DNA of 5,086 bases, taken from assembly GCA_946886845.1 (NCBI GenBank), contig CAMPJH010000117.1, positions 1 to 5,086 on the forward strand, in the 5' to 3' direction. Origin of the DNA: an uncultured Sphingomonas sp. (GTDB taxonomy: Bacteria; Pseudomonadota; Alphaproteobacteria; Sphingomonadales; Sphingomonadaceae). The translations under genes and the position numbers were made by a program. Within the stretch, counting starts at the first letter, position 1. Every line of letters starts with the position of its first letter. Below are positions 1-5,086 of the stretch, piece after piece. The notes below the pieces were generated by a model. The model saw only the letters and a list, made by a program, of their open reading frames with translations. It did not search any database and was not told where the DNA came from.

Positions 1-1019
1 TGCCGGTCACCGTCGCCGCCGACGGCGAGGTCAGCGTCGGCCCGGAGCCGATCGGCCACTTGAACGGCTTCGATTTCCGCGTCGACCCCACCGCCCGTCT
101 CGCCGACAAAAGGCTGCTGCTGGCCGCCGCCGAGCGCCGCCTCGGCGACGAGCTCGAGCGCCGCGCCGGCGCCCTGATCGCGGCGCCCGACAGCGAATTC
201 GCGCTGATCGTCGAGCCCGACGGCGGGCTAGCGGTCGGCTGGCACGGTAGCATTCTCGCCCGCCTGGCGCCTGGCCGGTCGCTGCTCGAGCCGGCGATCC
301 GCACCGCCCGCGCGCTCGATCGCCTGTCTGCGGACAGCCGGGCCGCGCTACGCGCCCGGCTCGAGCAATGGGTCGAAAGCCAGGTCGATCAGCATTTGCG
401 GTCGTTGAAGCGGCTCGCCGAGGCGGCCGTCGACCCGGCGAGCACGCCCGGCGTCCGGGCGCTCGGGGCGATGCTGACGGACGCCGGCGGAGCCGTCCCG
501 CGGCGGACGGTGGTCAGCGCCATCGGCACGCTCGAGCAGCCGGATCGCCAGCGCCTGTACCGGCTCAAGGTCCGCCTCGGGCCGCTCGACGTCTTCCTGC
601 CGCCGCTGCTGAAACCCGGCGCGCAATTGTGGCGGGCGGCGCTGCTCGCGGTGCGCTCGGGCGAGCCGATGCCCGACATTCCCGCCGCCGGCGCCGCCAC
701 GCTCGCCGCCGACGCCGATCCGCGCGGCGCCGCGCTCGCCTACCGCCGGGTCGGGCGCGAATGGGTCCGCGTCGACCTCGCCGACCGCCTCGCCAGCCAC
801 GCCCACCACGTGCGCTCGGCCGGCGGCGGCGATGTCGTCAACGTCGAGCTGGCGACTTCGGTCGGCCTGGGCGAGGAAGCGATCGCTAGGCTGATGGCCG
901 ATGTCGGCTTCGCCAAGGCCGGCGAAAGCTGGCGCTGGCGCGGGCGTCGCTCGAGCCGGCCGGGCCGCCGCGACAGCGGCTCCCACGCCTTTGCCGAGCT
1001 CGCCAAGCTAAAACGCTAA
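1..1019 (+). CDS. Suv3-like superfamily II RNA helicase, C-terminal part (5' end outside window)
   Basis: The reading frame is already open at the left edge: whole codons run from position 3 to the TAA at 1017-1019, giving 338 residues. The TTG at 60 is an internal Leu codon, since the 19 codons before it read on without a stop. None of the helicase core motifs (Walker A, DExH, motif VI) is in view, so the call rests on the C-terminal region and on context. That region has a long Arg/Leu/Ala-rich helical stretch (about nt 250-470), then a segment around nt 550-660 reading RLKVRLGPLDVFLPPLLKP. This resembles the 'LGVRFG..xxFxPALLKP' block that I recall from alphaproteobacterial helicases annotated as SUPV3L1/SUV3-like. 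The protein ends in a basic Arg/Trp/Ser tail (about nt 930-1016) that could bind RNA. The next gene encodes an S4 RNA-binding protein and starts only 4 bases downstream, which fits an RNA-metabolism operon. The family call is fairly likely, but the exact substrate is unknown. Confidence 0.75.
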   Translation, partial: PVTVAADGEVSVGPEPIGHLNGFDFRVDPTARLADKRLLLAAAERRLGDELERRAGALIAAPDSEFALIVEPDGGLAVGWHGSILARLAPGRSLLEPAIRTARALDRLSADSRAALRARLEQWVESQVDQHLRSLKRLAEAAVDPASTPGVRALGAMLTDAGGAVPRRTVVSAIGTLEQPDRQRLYRLKVRLGPLDVFLPPLLKPGAQLWRAALLAVRSGEPMPDIPAAGAATLAADADPRGAALAYRRVGREWVRVDLADRLASHAHHVRSAGGGDVVNVELATSVGLGEEAIARLMADVGFAKAGESWRWRGRRSSRPGRRDSGSHAFAELAKLKR

Positions 1020-1023
1020 GCCC

Positions 1024-1296
1024 TTGCGAATAGACCGTTTCCTGCATTGCATCCGGCTGGTGAAGAGCCGCACCTTGGCCCAGTCGCTGATCGAAACCGG
1101 CCATCTTCGCATCAACGGCAGGCGGGTCGAAAAGCCCAGCGATACGCTTCGCGTCGGCAGCATCGTCGCCCTGCCGCTGCGCGGCCAGGTCCGGGTCCTG
1201 AAGGTCCTGGCGCTGCCCACGCGGCGAGGACCGGCAGCCGAGGCGCGGACCTGCTACGAGGAGCTGGGCGTTGACGGGGCAGGTCCCGCGACTTAG
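1024..1296 (+). CDS. Small RNA-binding S4 domain protein (Hsp15/HslR-like)
   Basis: This 90-residue protein is almost entirely one S4 RNA-binding fold. Residues 1-60 contain the [19 protein letters not shown] helix pair, the turn [17 protein letters not shown] and the strand [10 protein letters not shown], which are the canonical S4 elements seen in Hsp15, RsuA and ribosomal S4. The protein is shorter than E. coli Hsp15 (about 130 residues) and has only a short basic then acidic tail. The family binds structured RNA; Hsp15 itself binds stalled 50S subunits, but that specific role cannot be read from this sequence. The start is set as TTG at 1024 because an in-frame TAA at 1009-1011 blocks any earlier start and no ATG or GTG lies between. 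There is no clear Shine-Dalgarno sequence, so translation probably depends on coupling to the helicase gene, whose stop is 4 bases upstream. fdxA follows after 26 bases. Confidence 0.87.
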   Translation: MRIDRFLHCIRLVKSRTLAQSLIETGHLRINGRRVEKPSDTLRVGSIVALPLRGQVRVLKVLALPTRRGPAAEARTCYEELGVDGAGPAT

Positions 1297-1322
1297 CCAG
1301 CCGTCAAAGGGAGCATCACCAC

Positions 1323-1661
1323 ATGACCTACGTCGTCACCGACGCCTGCATCCGCTGCAAATATATGGATTGCGTCGAGGTCTGCCCGGTCGACTGCTTC
1401 TACGAAGGCGAGAACATGCTCGTCATCAATCCCAACGAGTGCATCGACTGCGGCGTCTGCGAGCCCGAGTGCCCGGCCGAGGCGATCCTTCCCGACACCG
1501 AGAGCGGGCTCGAGAAATGGCTCGAGCTCAACACCACCTTCTCCGGCCAATGGCCGAACATCACCCGCAAGAAGGACAGCCCGGCCGACGCCGACGAGCA
1601 CAAGGGCGAGGACGGCAAGTACGACAAATATTTCACGCCGGAGCCGGGTGAAGGTGACTAA
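1323..1661 (+). CDS. fdxA: 7Fe-8S ferredoxin FdxA
   Basis: This is a 112-residue soluble two-cluster ferredoxin, the usual length for the Azotobacter FdI/FdxA type. All nine family cysteines are present: C9, C12, C17, C21, C25, C40, C43, C46 and C50. By comparison with Azotobacter FdI, C9, C17 and C50 should bind the [3Fe-4S] cluster and C21, C40, C43 and C46 the [4Fe-4S] cluster, leaving C12 and C25 as the conserved non-ligand cysteines. The second half (residues 60-112) is the acidic, Lys/Asp/Glu-rich tail typical of the alphaproteobacterial group, with a conserved-looking Trp-rich portion (EKWLELN, then GQWPNIT). It acts as a cytoplasmic low-potential electron carrier, but its partner enzyme cannot be inferred here. 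The ATG at 1323 is preceded by AAAGGGAG at 1306-1313, a strong ribosome binding site with 9-base spacing. It probably belongs to the same transcript as the helicase and S4 genes. Confidence 0.96.
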   Translation: MTYVVTDACIRCKYMDCVEVCPVDCFYEGENMLVINPNECIDCGVCEPECPAEAILPDTESGLEKWLELNTTFSGQWPNITRKKDSPADADEHKGEDGKYDKYFTPEPGEGD

Positions 1662-1690
1662 GCCGAAGCCAGTTCCGCTCCCGTAACAAT

Positions 1691-1721
1691 TTGCTCGCCA
1701 AAGCGCTGCAACGGCAGTAAT
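1691..1721 (+). promoter_or_regulatory. Weak candidate promoter for the mipA/OmpV-family gene
   Basis: The 85-base gap between fdxA and the next gene (1662-1746) is clearly less GC-rich than its surroundings and is the only place in the plus-strand run with room for a promoter. TTGCTC at 1691-1696 could be a -35 element and AGTAAT at 1716-1721 a -10 element. Each matches the sigma-70 consensus only partly (3 and 4 of 6 bases), and the 19-base spacer is long. This is a guess from position and composition; the gene might instead be read from the upstream operon. Confidence 0.2.
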
Positions 1722-1732
1722 TTCGCTGCTTC

Positions 1733-1739
1733 AGGGGGA
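1733..1739 (+). promoter_or_regulatory. Ribosome binding site of the mipA/OmpV-family gene
   Basis: AGGGGGA lies 7 bases before the ATG at 1747. This is a near-consensus Shine-Dalgarno sequence and fixes the start. The signal peptide that begins directly at this ATG agrees with it. Confidence 0.8.
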
Positions 1740-1746
1740 TTTTACC

Positions 1747-2586
1747 ATGCTTCGTATCGCGCTCGGCCTAACCGCTTCGCTGGCACTCTCGTCGCCGGCC
1801 TTTGCCCAGCAATCGGCACCGCTCCCGGCGCCGGAGGAAGCCGGCAATGGCTTCACGGTCGCCTTGGGCGTCGGTTCGCGCCCCGATTACGTCGGATCGG
1901 ACAATTATCGGATCATCCCCGCCGGCGGCTTCCGCGGCAAGGTCGGCCCGGTCAGCATCAGCACCCGATCGACCTACGTCTACGCCGACATCTTCTCGCG
2001 GACGGCGGCGAAGGTGGATTTCGACCTCGGCCCGATAATCGGCGCGAATTTCAACCGAAGCACCAAGATCGAGGATGACGTCGTCGACCTGCTCCCCGAG
2101 CTCGACACCGCGATCGAGGTCGGCGTTTTCGCCGGAGTCAGCCTCCACGACCTCACCAACCCGTACGACACCCTGTCCTTCCGGATCGATGCCAAGCACG
2201 ACATCGCCGGCGCCCATAAGTCGACGGTGATCAGCCCCAACGTCGAATTTTCAACGCCGCTGTCGCGTTTCACCTACGTCAGCGCATCGGCCGGAATGGA
2301 TTTCGTGTCGGCCAAATATGCCCGTTACTATTTCGGCATCACGCCCGCGCAATCTTTGATCACCGGCCTTCCGGTCTACACGCCCGACGGCGGCATGGAA
2401 AAATGGCGGGTCGGCGTGCTCGTCAACCAGTCGATCACCGGCGACCTCACCCACGGAATTTCGATCTGGGGAACGACCGAATATTCCCACCTGACCGGAG
2501 ACATCAAGGATTCGCCGCTGGTCGAAATCCGCGGCGAAGCCGGTCAATGGCTGTTCGCGGCAGGCCTCGCTTACACCTGGCGCTAG
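1747..2586 (+). CDS. MipA/OmpV family outer-membrane protein precursor
   Basis: The product is 279 residues with a clear Sec signal peptide: MLRIA, a hydrophobic core to about residue 16, then SPAFA with likely signal peptidase I cleavage after A20, leaving 259 mature residues beginning QQSAP. The mature part has the marks of an outer-membrane beta-barrel: alternating polar/hydrophobic strands, aromatic girdle residues, and no long hydrophobic helix. Family motifs are visible: PDYVGSD at 46-52, [11 protein letters not shown] at 193-203, and DSPLVE near 255-260. The final strand is [11 protein letters not shown]. Residue 279 is Arg, so the aromatic of the C-terminal barrel signal sits second to last (W278). 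E. coli MipA (about 250 residues) interacts with MltA and PBP1b in murein turnover, while other relatives are simply OmpV-type porin-like proteins; the role here cannot be told apart. Base composition is somewhat less GC-rich than the helicase gene. The gene has its own gap and ribosome binding site, and converges with cysNC, sharing CTAG at the stop codons. Confidence 0.86.
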   Translation: MLRIALGLTASLALSSPAFAQQSAPLPAPEEAGNGFTVALGVGSRPDYVGSDNYRIIPAGGFRGKVGPVSISTRSTYVYADIFSRTAAKVDFDLGPIIGANFNRSTKIEDDVVDLLPELDTAIEVGVFAGVSLHDLTNPYDTLSFRIDAKHDIAGAHKSTVISPNVEFSTPLSRFTYVSASAGMDFVSAKYARYYFGITPAQSLITGLPVYTPDGGMEKWRVGVLVNQSITGDLTHGISIWGTTEYSHLTGDIKDSPLVEIRGEAGQWLFAAGLAYTWR

Positions 2587-2590
2587 CGCC
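2579..2590. other. 12-base perfect palindrome holding both convergent stop codons
   Basis: GGCGCTAGCGCC is its own reverse complement. The plus-strand stop TAG (2584-2586) of the mipA-family gene and the minus-strand stop TAG (2585-2583) of cysNC lie in its central CTAG, so the two coding regions overlap by 4 bases. Having no loop, it would not form a normal terminator hairpin. No T-run follows it on either strand. Confidence 0.9.
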
Positions 2591-4505
2591 GGCTTAGCAG
2601 CTTCTCGATGATATAGTCGGCGGCTTCGTCGGCGCTCATCTGCGTCGTATCGATTCGGATTTCCGGCTCCTCCGGCGGCTCGTACGGGCTGTCGATGCCG
2701 GTGAAGTTCTTGAGCTCGCCGGCGCGCGCCTTGGCATAGAGGCCCTTGGTGTCGCGCTCCTCCGCAACCCCGAGCGGCGTATCGACGAACACTTCGATGA
2801 ACTCGCCTTCGCTGAGCATCCGCCGCACCATATGGCGCTCGGCGCGGAACGGCGAGATGAAGGCGGTGAGGACGATCAGCCCGGCATCGGACATCAGCTT
2901 GGCGACTTCGCCGACCCGGCGGATGTTCTCGATCCGGTCGGCCTCGGTGAAACCGAGGTCGCGGTTGAGGCCGTGACGGACGTTGTCGCCGTCCAGCAGG
3001 AAGGTGTGGCGGCCGCGCGCCGCCAGCTTCTTCTCGACGACATTGGCGATCGTCGACTTGCCGGCTCCGGACAGGCCGGTGAACCACACCACGGCCGGCT
3101 TCTGGCCCTTGAGCGCGGCGTGGGTCTCGCGGCCGACCTCGAGGTGCTGGCGGTGGATGTTGAGCGCCCGGCGGAGCGCGAAGTGCAGCATTCCGGCGGC
3201 GACGGTGGCGTTGGTCGCCTTTTCGATCAGGATGAACCCGCCGAGTATCCGGTTGGGGCTGTCGCCGTCGGCGGCATAGGGCTCGAAGACGATTTCGCGG
3301 TCGGTCGACACTTCGGCGACGCCGATCGCATTCAGCGACAGGGTCTTGGCGGCGAGATGGTCGAGCGTGTTGACGTTGACCTCATATTTCGGCTCCTGGA
3401 CCATCGCGGTCACCAGCTGGGTGCCGATCTTCATCCAATAGCCGCGCCCCGGCAGCAGCTCGTCCTCGTCCATCCAGACGATCGTCGCTTCGAACTGGTC
3501 GGAGGCCTCGGGCGGGTCGCCAGCGGCGGCGATGACGTCGCCGCGCGAGCAATCGACCTCTTCCTCGAGGGTGACGGTGACCGACTGGCCGGCGACCGCT
3601 TCCTCGAGATCGCCGTCCATGGTGACCACCCGGGCGATCCGGGTCGTTCGCCCCGAGGGAAGGATTCTCACTTCGGTGCCGGGTCCCAGGCTTCCGGCGG
3701 CAATCTGTCCGGCAAAGCCGCGGAACGCCTGGTTCGGCCGGTTCACCCATTGCACCGGCATCCGCATTGGCTTGCCCGCGTCGGCGCTGGCGTCCAGTTC
3801 GACGTCGTCGAGATGCTCGAGCAAGGTCGGCCCATCGTACCACGGCGTGTTCTCGCTGCGCGCCGTGACGTTGTCGCCGGCCACCCCGGACAGCGGGATC
3901 GGCAGCCAATGCTCCACTCCGATTTGCTCGGCGAACAGCCGATATTCGTCGCAGATGGCGCTGAAGACATCCTGGTCATAATCGACGAGGTCCATCTTGG
4001 TGATCGCCAAGACGAAGCGGCGGATCCCGACCAGATGCGCGAGGTAGGAGTGGCGGCGGGTCTGGGTCAGGACCCCCTTGCGGGCGTCGATCAGAAGCAC
4101 GGCGACGTCGGCGGTGGAGGCGCCGGTCACCATGTTGCGCGTATATTGCTCGTGGCCGGGCGTGTCGGCGACGATGAACTTGCGCTTCTCGCTGGCGAAG
4201 AAGCGATAGGCGACGTCGATGGTGATCCCCTGCTCGCGCTCGGCGGACAGTCCGTCGACCAGCAATGCGAAATCGAGCTTGCCGCCCGTCGTCCCGATCT
4301 TCTTGCTCTCGGCTTCGAGCGTTTCCAGCTGATCGTCGAAGATCTGCCGGCAGTCGTAGAGCAGGCGCCCGATCAGAGTCGATTTGCCGTCGTCGACGCT
4401 GCCGCAGGTGATGAAGCGCAGCATCTCCTTACGCTCATGGAGCGCCAGCCATTCGGAGACGTCGCGGGCGATCAGCTCGCGATCCTGGTCGAGCACCCGG
4501 GCCAT
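2583..4505 (-). CDS. cysNC: Bifunctional sulfate adenylyltransferase subunit 1 / adenylylsulfate kinase (CysNC)
   Basis: This 640-residue fusion protein covers two steps of sulfate activation. Residues 1 to about 460 are CysN, the GTPase subunit that with CysD makes APS from ATP and sulfate. It shows G1 GSVDDGKST (35-43), G2-region EREQGITID (89-97), G3 DTPGH (114-118), G4 TKMD (169-172, normally NKxD) and G5 SG (206-207, normally SA), followed by EF-Tu-like beta-barrel domains with the PVQWVNRP motif at 250-257. Residues from about 465 to 640 are CysC, APS kinase, which makes PAPS: P-loop GLSGAGKST (477-485), [10 protein letters not shown] (505-514), ISPFRAER (550-557) with the conserved Ser551, and [11 protein letters not shown] (130-140 of the domain). 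Both domains are full length. The open frame extends upstream through cysD in another frame, but the ATG at 4505 is the right start: it begins MARVLDQD, overlaps the cysD stop as TGATG, and has AGAGGG 9 bases before it. The architecture is the same as in NodQ/CysNC of other proteobacteria. Confidence 0.97.
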   Translation of the reverse strand: MARVLDQDRELIARDVSEWLALHERKEMLRFITCGSVDDGKSTLIGRLLYDCRQIFDDQLETLEAESKKIGTTGGKLDFALLVDGLSAEREQGITIDVAYRFFASEKRKFIVADTPGHEQYTRNMVTGASTADVAVLLIDARKGVLTQTRRHSYLAHLVGIRRFVLAITKMDLVDYDQDVFSAICDEYRLFAEQIGVEHWLPIPLSGVAGDNVTARSENTPWYDGPTLLEHLDDVELDASADAGKPMRMPVQWVNRPNQAFRGFAGQIAAGSLGPGTEVRILPSGRTTRIARVVTMDGDLEEAVAGQSVTVTLEEEVDCSRGDVIAAAGDPPEASDQFEATIVWMDEDELLPGRGYWMKIGTQLVTAMVQEPKYEVNVNTLDHLAAKTLSLNAIGVAEVSTDREIVFEPYAADGDSPNRILGGFILIEKATNATVAAGMLHFALRRALNIHRQHLEVGRETHAALKGQKPAVVWFTGLSGAGKSTIANVVEKKLAARGRHTFLLDGDNVRHGLNRDLGFTEADRIENIRRVGEVAKLMSDAGLIVLTAFISPFRAERHMVRRMLSEGEFIEVFVDTPLGVAEERDTKGLYAKARAGELKNFTGIDSPYEPPEEPEIRIDTTQMSADEAADYIIEKLLSRR

Positions 4506-5086
4506 CAGAAATAGCCCTCTTGCTTCTTCTTCTCCATGCTGGCCGCGCCGGCGTCGCGGTCGATGGCGCGGCCCTGCCGTTCCGAGGTGGTCGTCAGAAG
4601 CATCTCGGCGACCACCTCCTCGACGGTTGCCGCCGCGCTTTCGACGGCGCCGGTGAGCGGATAGCAGCCGAGCGTCCGGAACCGCACCTTGCGGCCGACA
4701 GGTTCCTCGCCGTTCAGCGGGAAGCGGTCGTCGTCGACCATCAGCGTCAGGCCGTCGCGGATCACCGTCGGCCGTTCCGCGGCGAAATAGAGCGGCACGA
4801 TCTCGATTCTTTCGCGAAGGATATATTGCCAGACGTCGAGTTCGGTCCAGTTCGACAGCGGAAACACGCGGACGCTTTCGCCCTTGTTCTTGCGGACATT
4901 GTAGAGCGCCCACAGCTCCGGCCGCTGGCGCTTCGGGTCCCAGCGGTGGTTGGCGGTGCGGAAACTGAAGATCCGCTCCTTCGCCCGGCTCTTCTCCTCG
5001 TCGCGCCGGGCGCCGCCGAAAGCCGCGTCGAAGCCGAACTTGTCGAGCGCCTGCTTGAGGCCTTCGGTCTTCCACATGTCGGTGTG
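4505..5086 (-). CDS. cysD: Sulfate adenylyltransferase subunit 2 (CysD), C-terminal part; 5' end outside window
   Basis: This is the catalytic, PP-loop-family subunit of the heterodimeric ATP sulfurylase that forms APS and pyrophosphate from sulfate and ATP in the cytoplasm, driven by GTP hydrolysis in CysN. The window holds the last 193 residues of about 300 usual for the family. The N-terminal PP-loop lies beyond the right edge. Hallmark segments match E. coli CysD closely: [50 protein letters not shown], the [15 protein letters not shown] stretch, [29 protein letters not shown] and the C-terminal end KKKQEGYF. The Met codon at 5077 is internal: the frame runs upstream through His-Thr-Asp to the edge, and the family extends about 110 residues further. 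The TGA stop (4507-4505) overlaps the cysNC ATG by one base, so the two subunits are made from one transcript. The promoter and any sulfur-responsive control must lie outside the window. Confidence 0.97.
   Translation of the reverse strand, partial: HTDMWKTEGLKQALDKFGFDAAFGGARRDEEKSRAKERIFSFRTANHRWDPKRQRPELWALYNVRKNKGESVRVFPLSNWTELDVWQYILRERIEIVPLYFAAERPTVIRDGLTLMVDDDRFPLNGEEPVGRKVRFRTLGCYPLTGAVESAAATVEEVVAEMLLTTTSERQGRAIDRDAGAASMEKKKQEGYF
4515..4520 (-). promoter_or_regulatory. Ribosome binding site of cysNC inside the end of cysD
   Basis: On the minus strand AGAGGG lies 9 bases before the ATG at 4505, within the last codons of cysD (Gln-Glu-Gly). Together with the TGATG stop/start overlap it supports coupled translation and sets the cysNC start against the longer open frame. 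Confidence 0.7.

Noticed and set aside
348..986. Open frames on both strands (up to 212 codons) inside the helicase gene.
   Set aside because: They are low-complexity Ala/Arg/Gly readings in other frames of a gene with very high third-position GC.
1676..1680. GGAAC-like EcfG/sigma-E -35 element read on the minus strand in the fdxA-mipA gap.
   Set aside because: It faces into fdxA from the wrong side, has no suitable partner element and no gene in that direction.
1703..1716. Possible terminator hairpin after fdxA (CTGC-AACG-GCAG).
   Set aside because: The stem is only 4 base pairs and no T-run follows; it is too weak to call a terminator.
2251..3087. Minus-strand open frame of 278 codons across the CysC region and the end of the mipA gene.
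   Set aside because: It is an out-of-frame reading of the APS kinase domain that then runs antisense into mipA; the composition is Arg-rich and without motifs.
2832..4514. Plus-strand open frame of 560 codons lying opposite cysNC.
   Set aside because: It is fully antisense to a gene with all its domain motifs. Its translation is a low-complexity Gly/Asp/Val/Ala/Arg mix with no recognisable fold, as expected opposite a GC-rich gene, and no ribosome binding site argues for it.
4506..5075. Extension of the cysNC frame upstream of the ATG at 4505, which would suggest an 830-residue protein.
   Set aside because: The added 190 residues are an Arg/Pro/Gly-rich out-of-frame reading of cysD, while the true CysD is intact in another frame.

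Overview
The window looks like ordinary chromosomal DNA from a GC-rich alphaproteobacterium, most likely a member of the Sphingomonadales. The grounds are the third-position GC bias, the gene order Suv3-like helicase, small S4-domain protein, FdxA-type 7Fe-8S ferredoxin (a set I recall as recurrent in alphaproteobacteria), and a cysD gene followed by a fused cysNC gene. The taxonomic call is an inference from gene content and order, since no search was possible. I see no RNA gene, insertion sequence, CRISPR array, attachment site or extended repeat.

Layout. Positions 1-1661 carry three tightly packed plus-strand genes: the 3' end of a large helicase-like gene (cut by the left edge), an S4 RNA-binding protein that starts with TTG four bases after the helicase stop, and fdxA 26 bases further on with a good ribosome binding site. 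An 85-base gap, noticeably less GC-rich, precedes a plus-strand gene for a secreted outer-membrane barrel protein of the MipA/OmpV family (1747-2586). The right half (2583-5086) is on the minus strand and holds the sulfate-activation genes: cysD (its 5' part lies beyond the right edge) and the bifunctional cysNC. They are coupled through a TGATG stop/start overlap. mipA and cysNC converge and their stop codons share the tetranucleotide CTAG, so no intergenic DNA separates them.

Function. CysD and CysN form the heterodimeric, GTP-driven ATP sulfurylase that makes APS from sulfate and ATP. The CysC domain fused to CysN phosphorylates APS to PAPS, the substrate for reductive sulfur assimilation or sulfotransferases. 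The helicase and S4 protein are probably an RNA-metabolism pair. FdxA is a soluble electron carrier. MipA/OmpV would sit in the outer membrane and has no evident link to either neighbour.

I found no convincing novel system. The points most worth a second look are a Thr in place of Asn in the G4 guanine-recognition motif of CysN, the stop-on-stop convergent overlap with no room for a terminator, and the presence of an outer-membrane protein gene where, in many relatives, a carD-type regulator follows fdxA.
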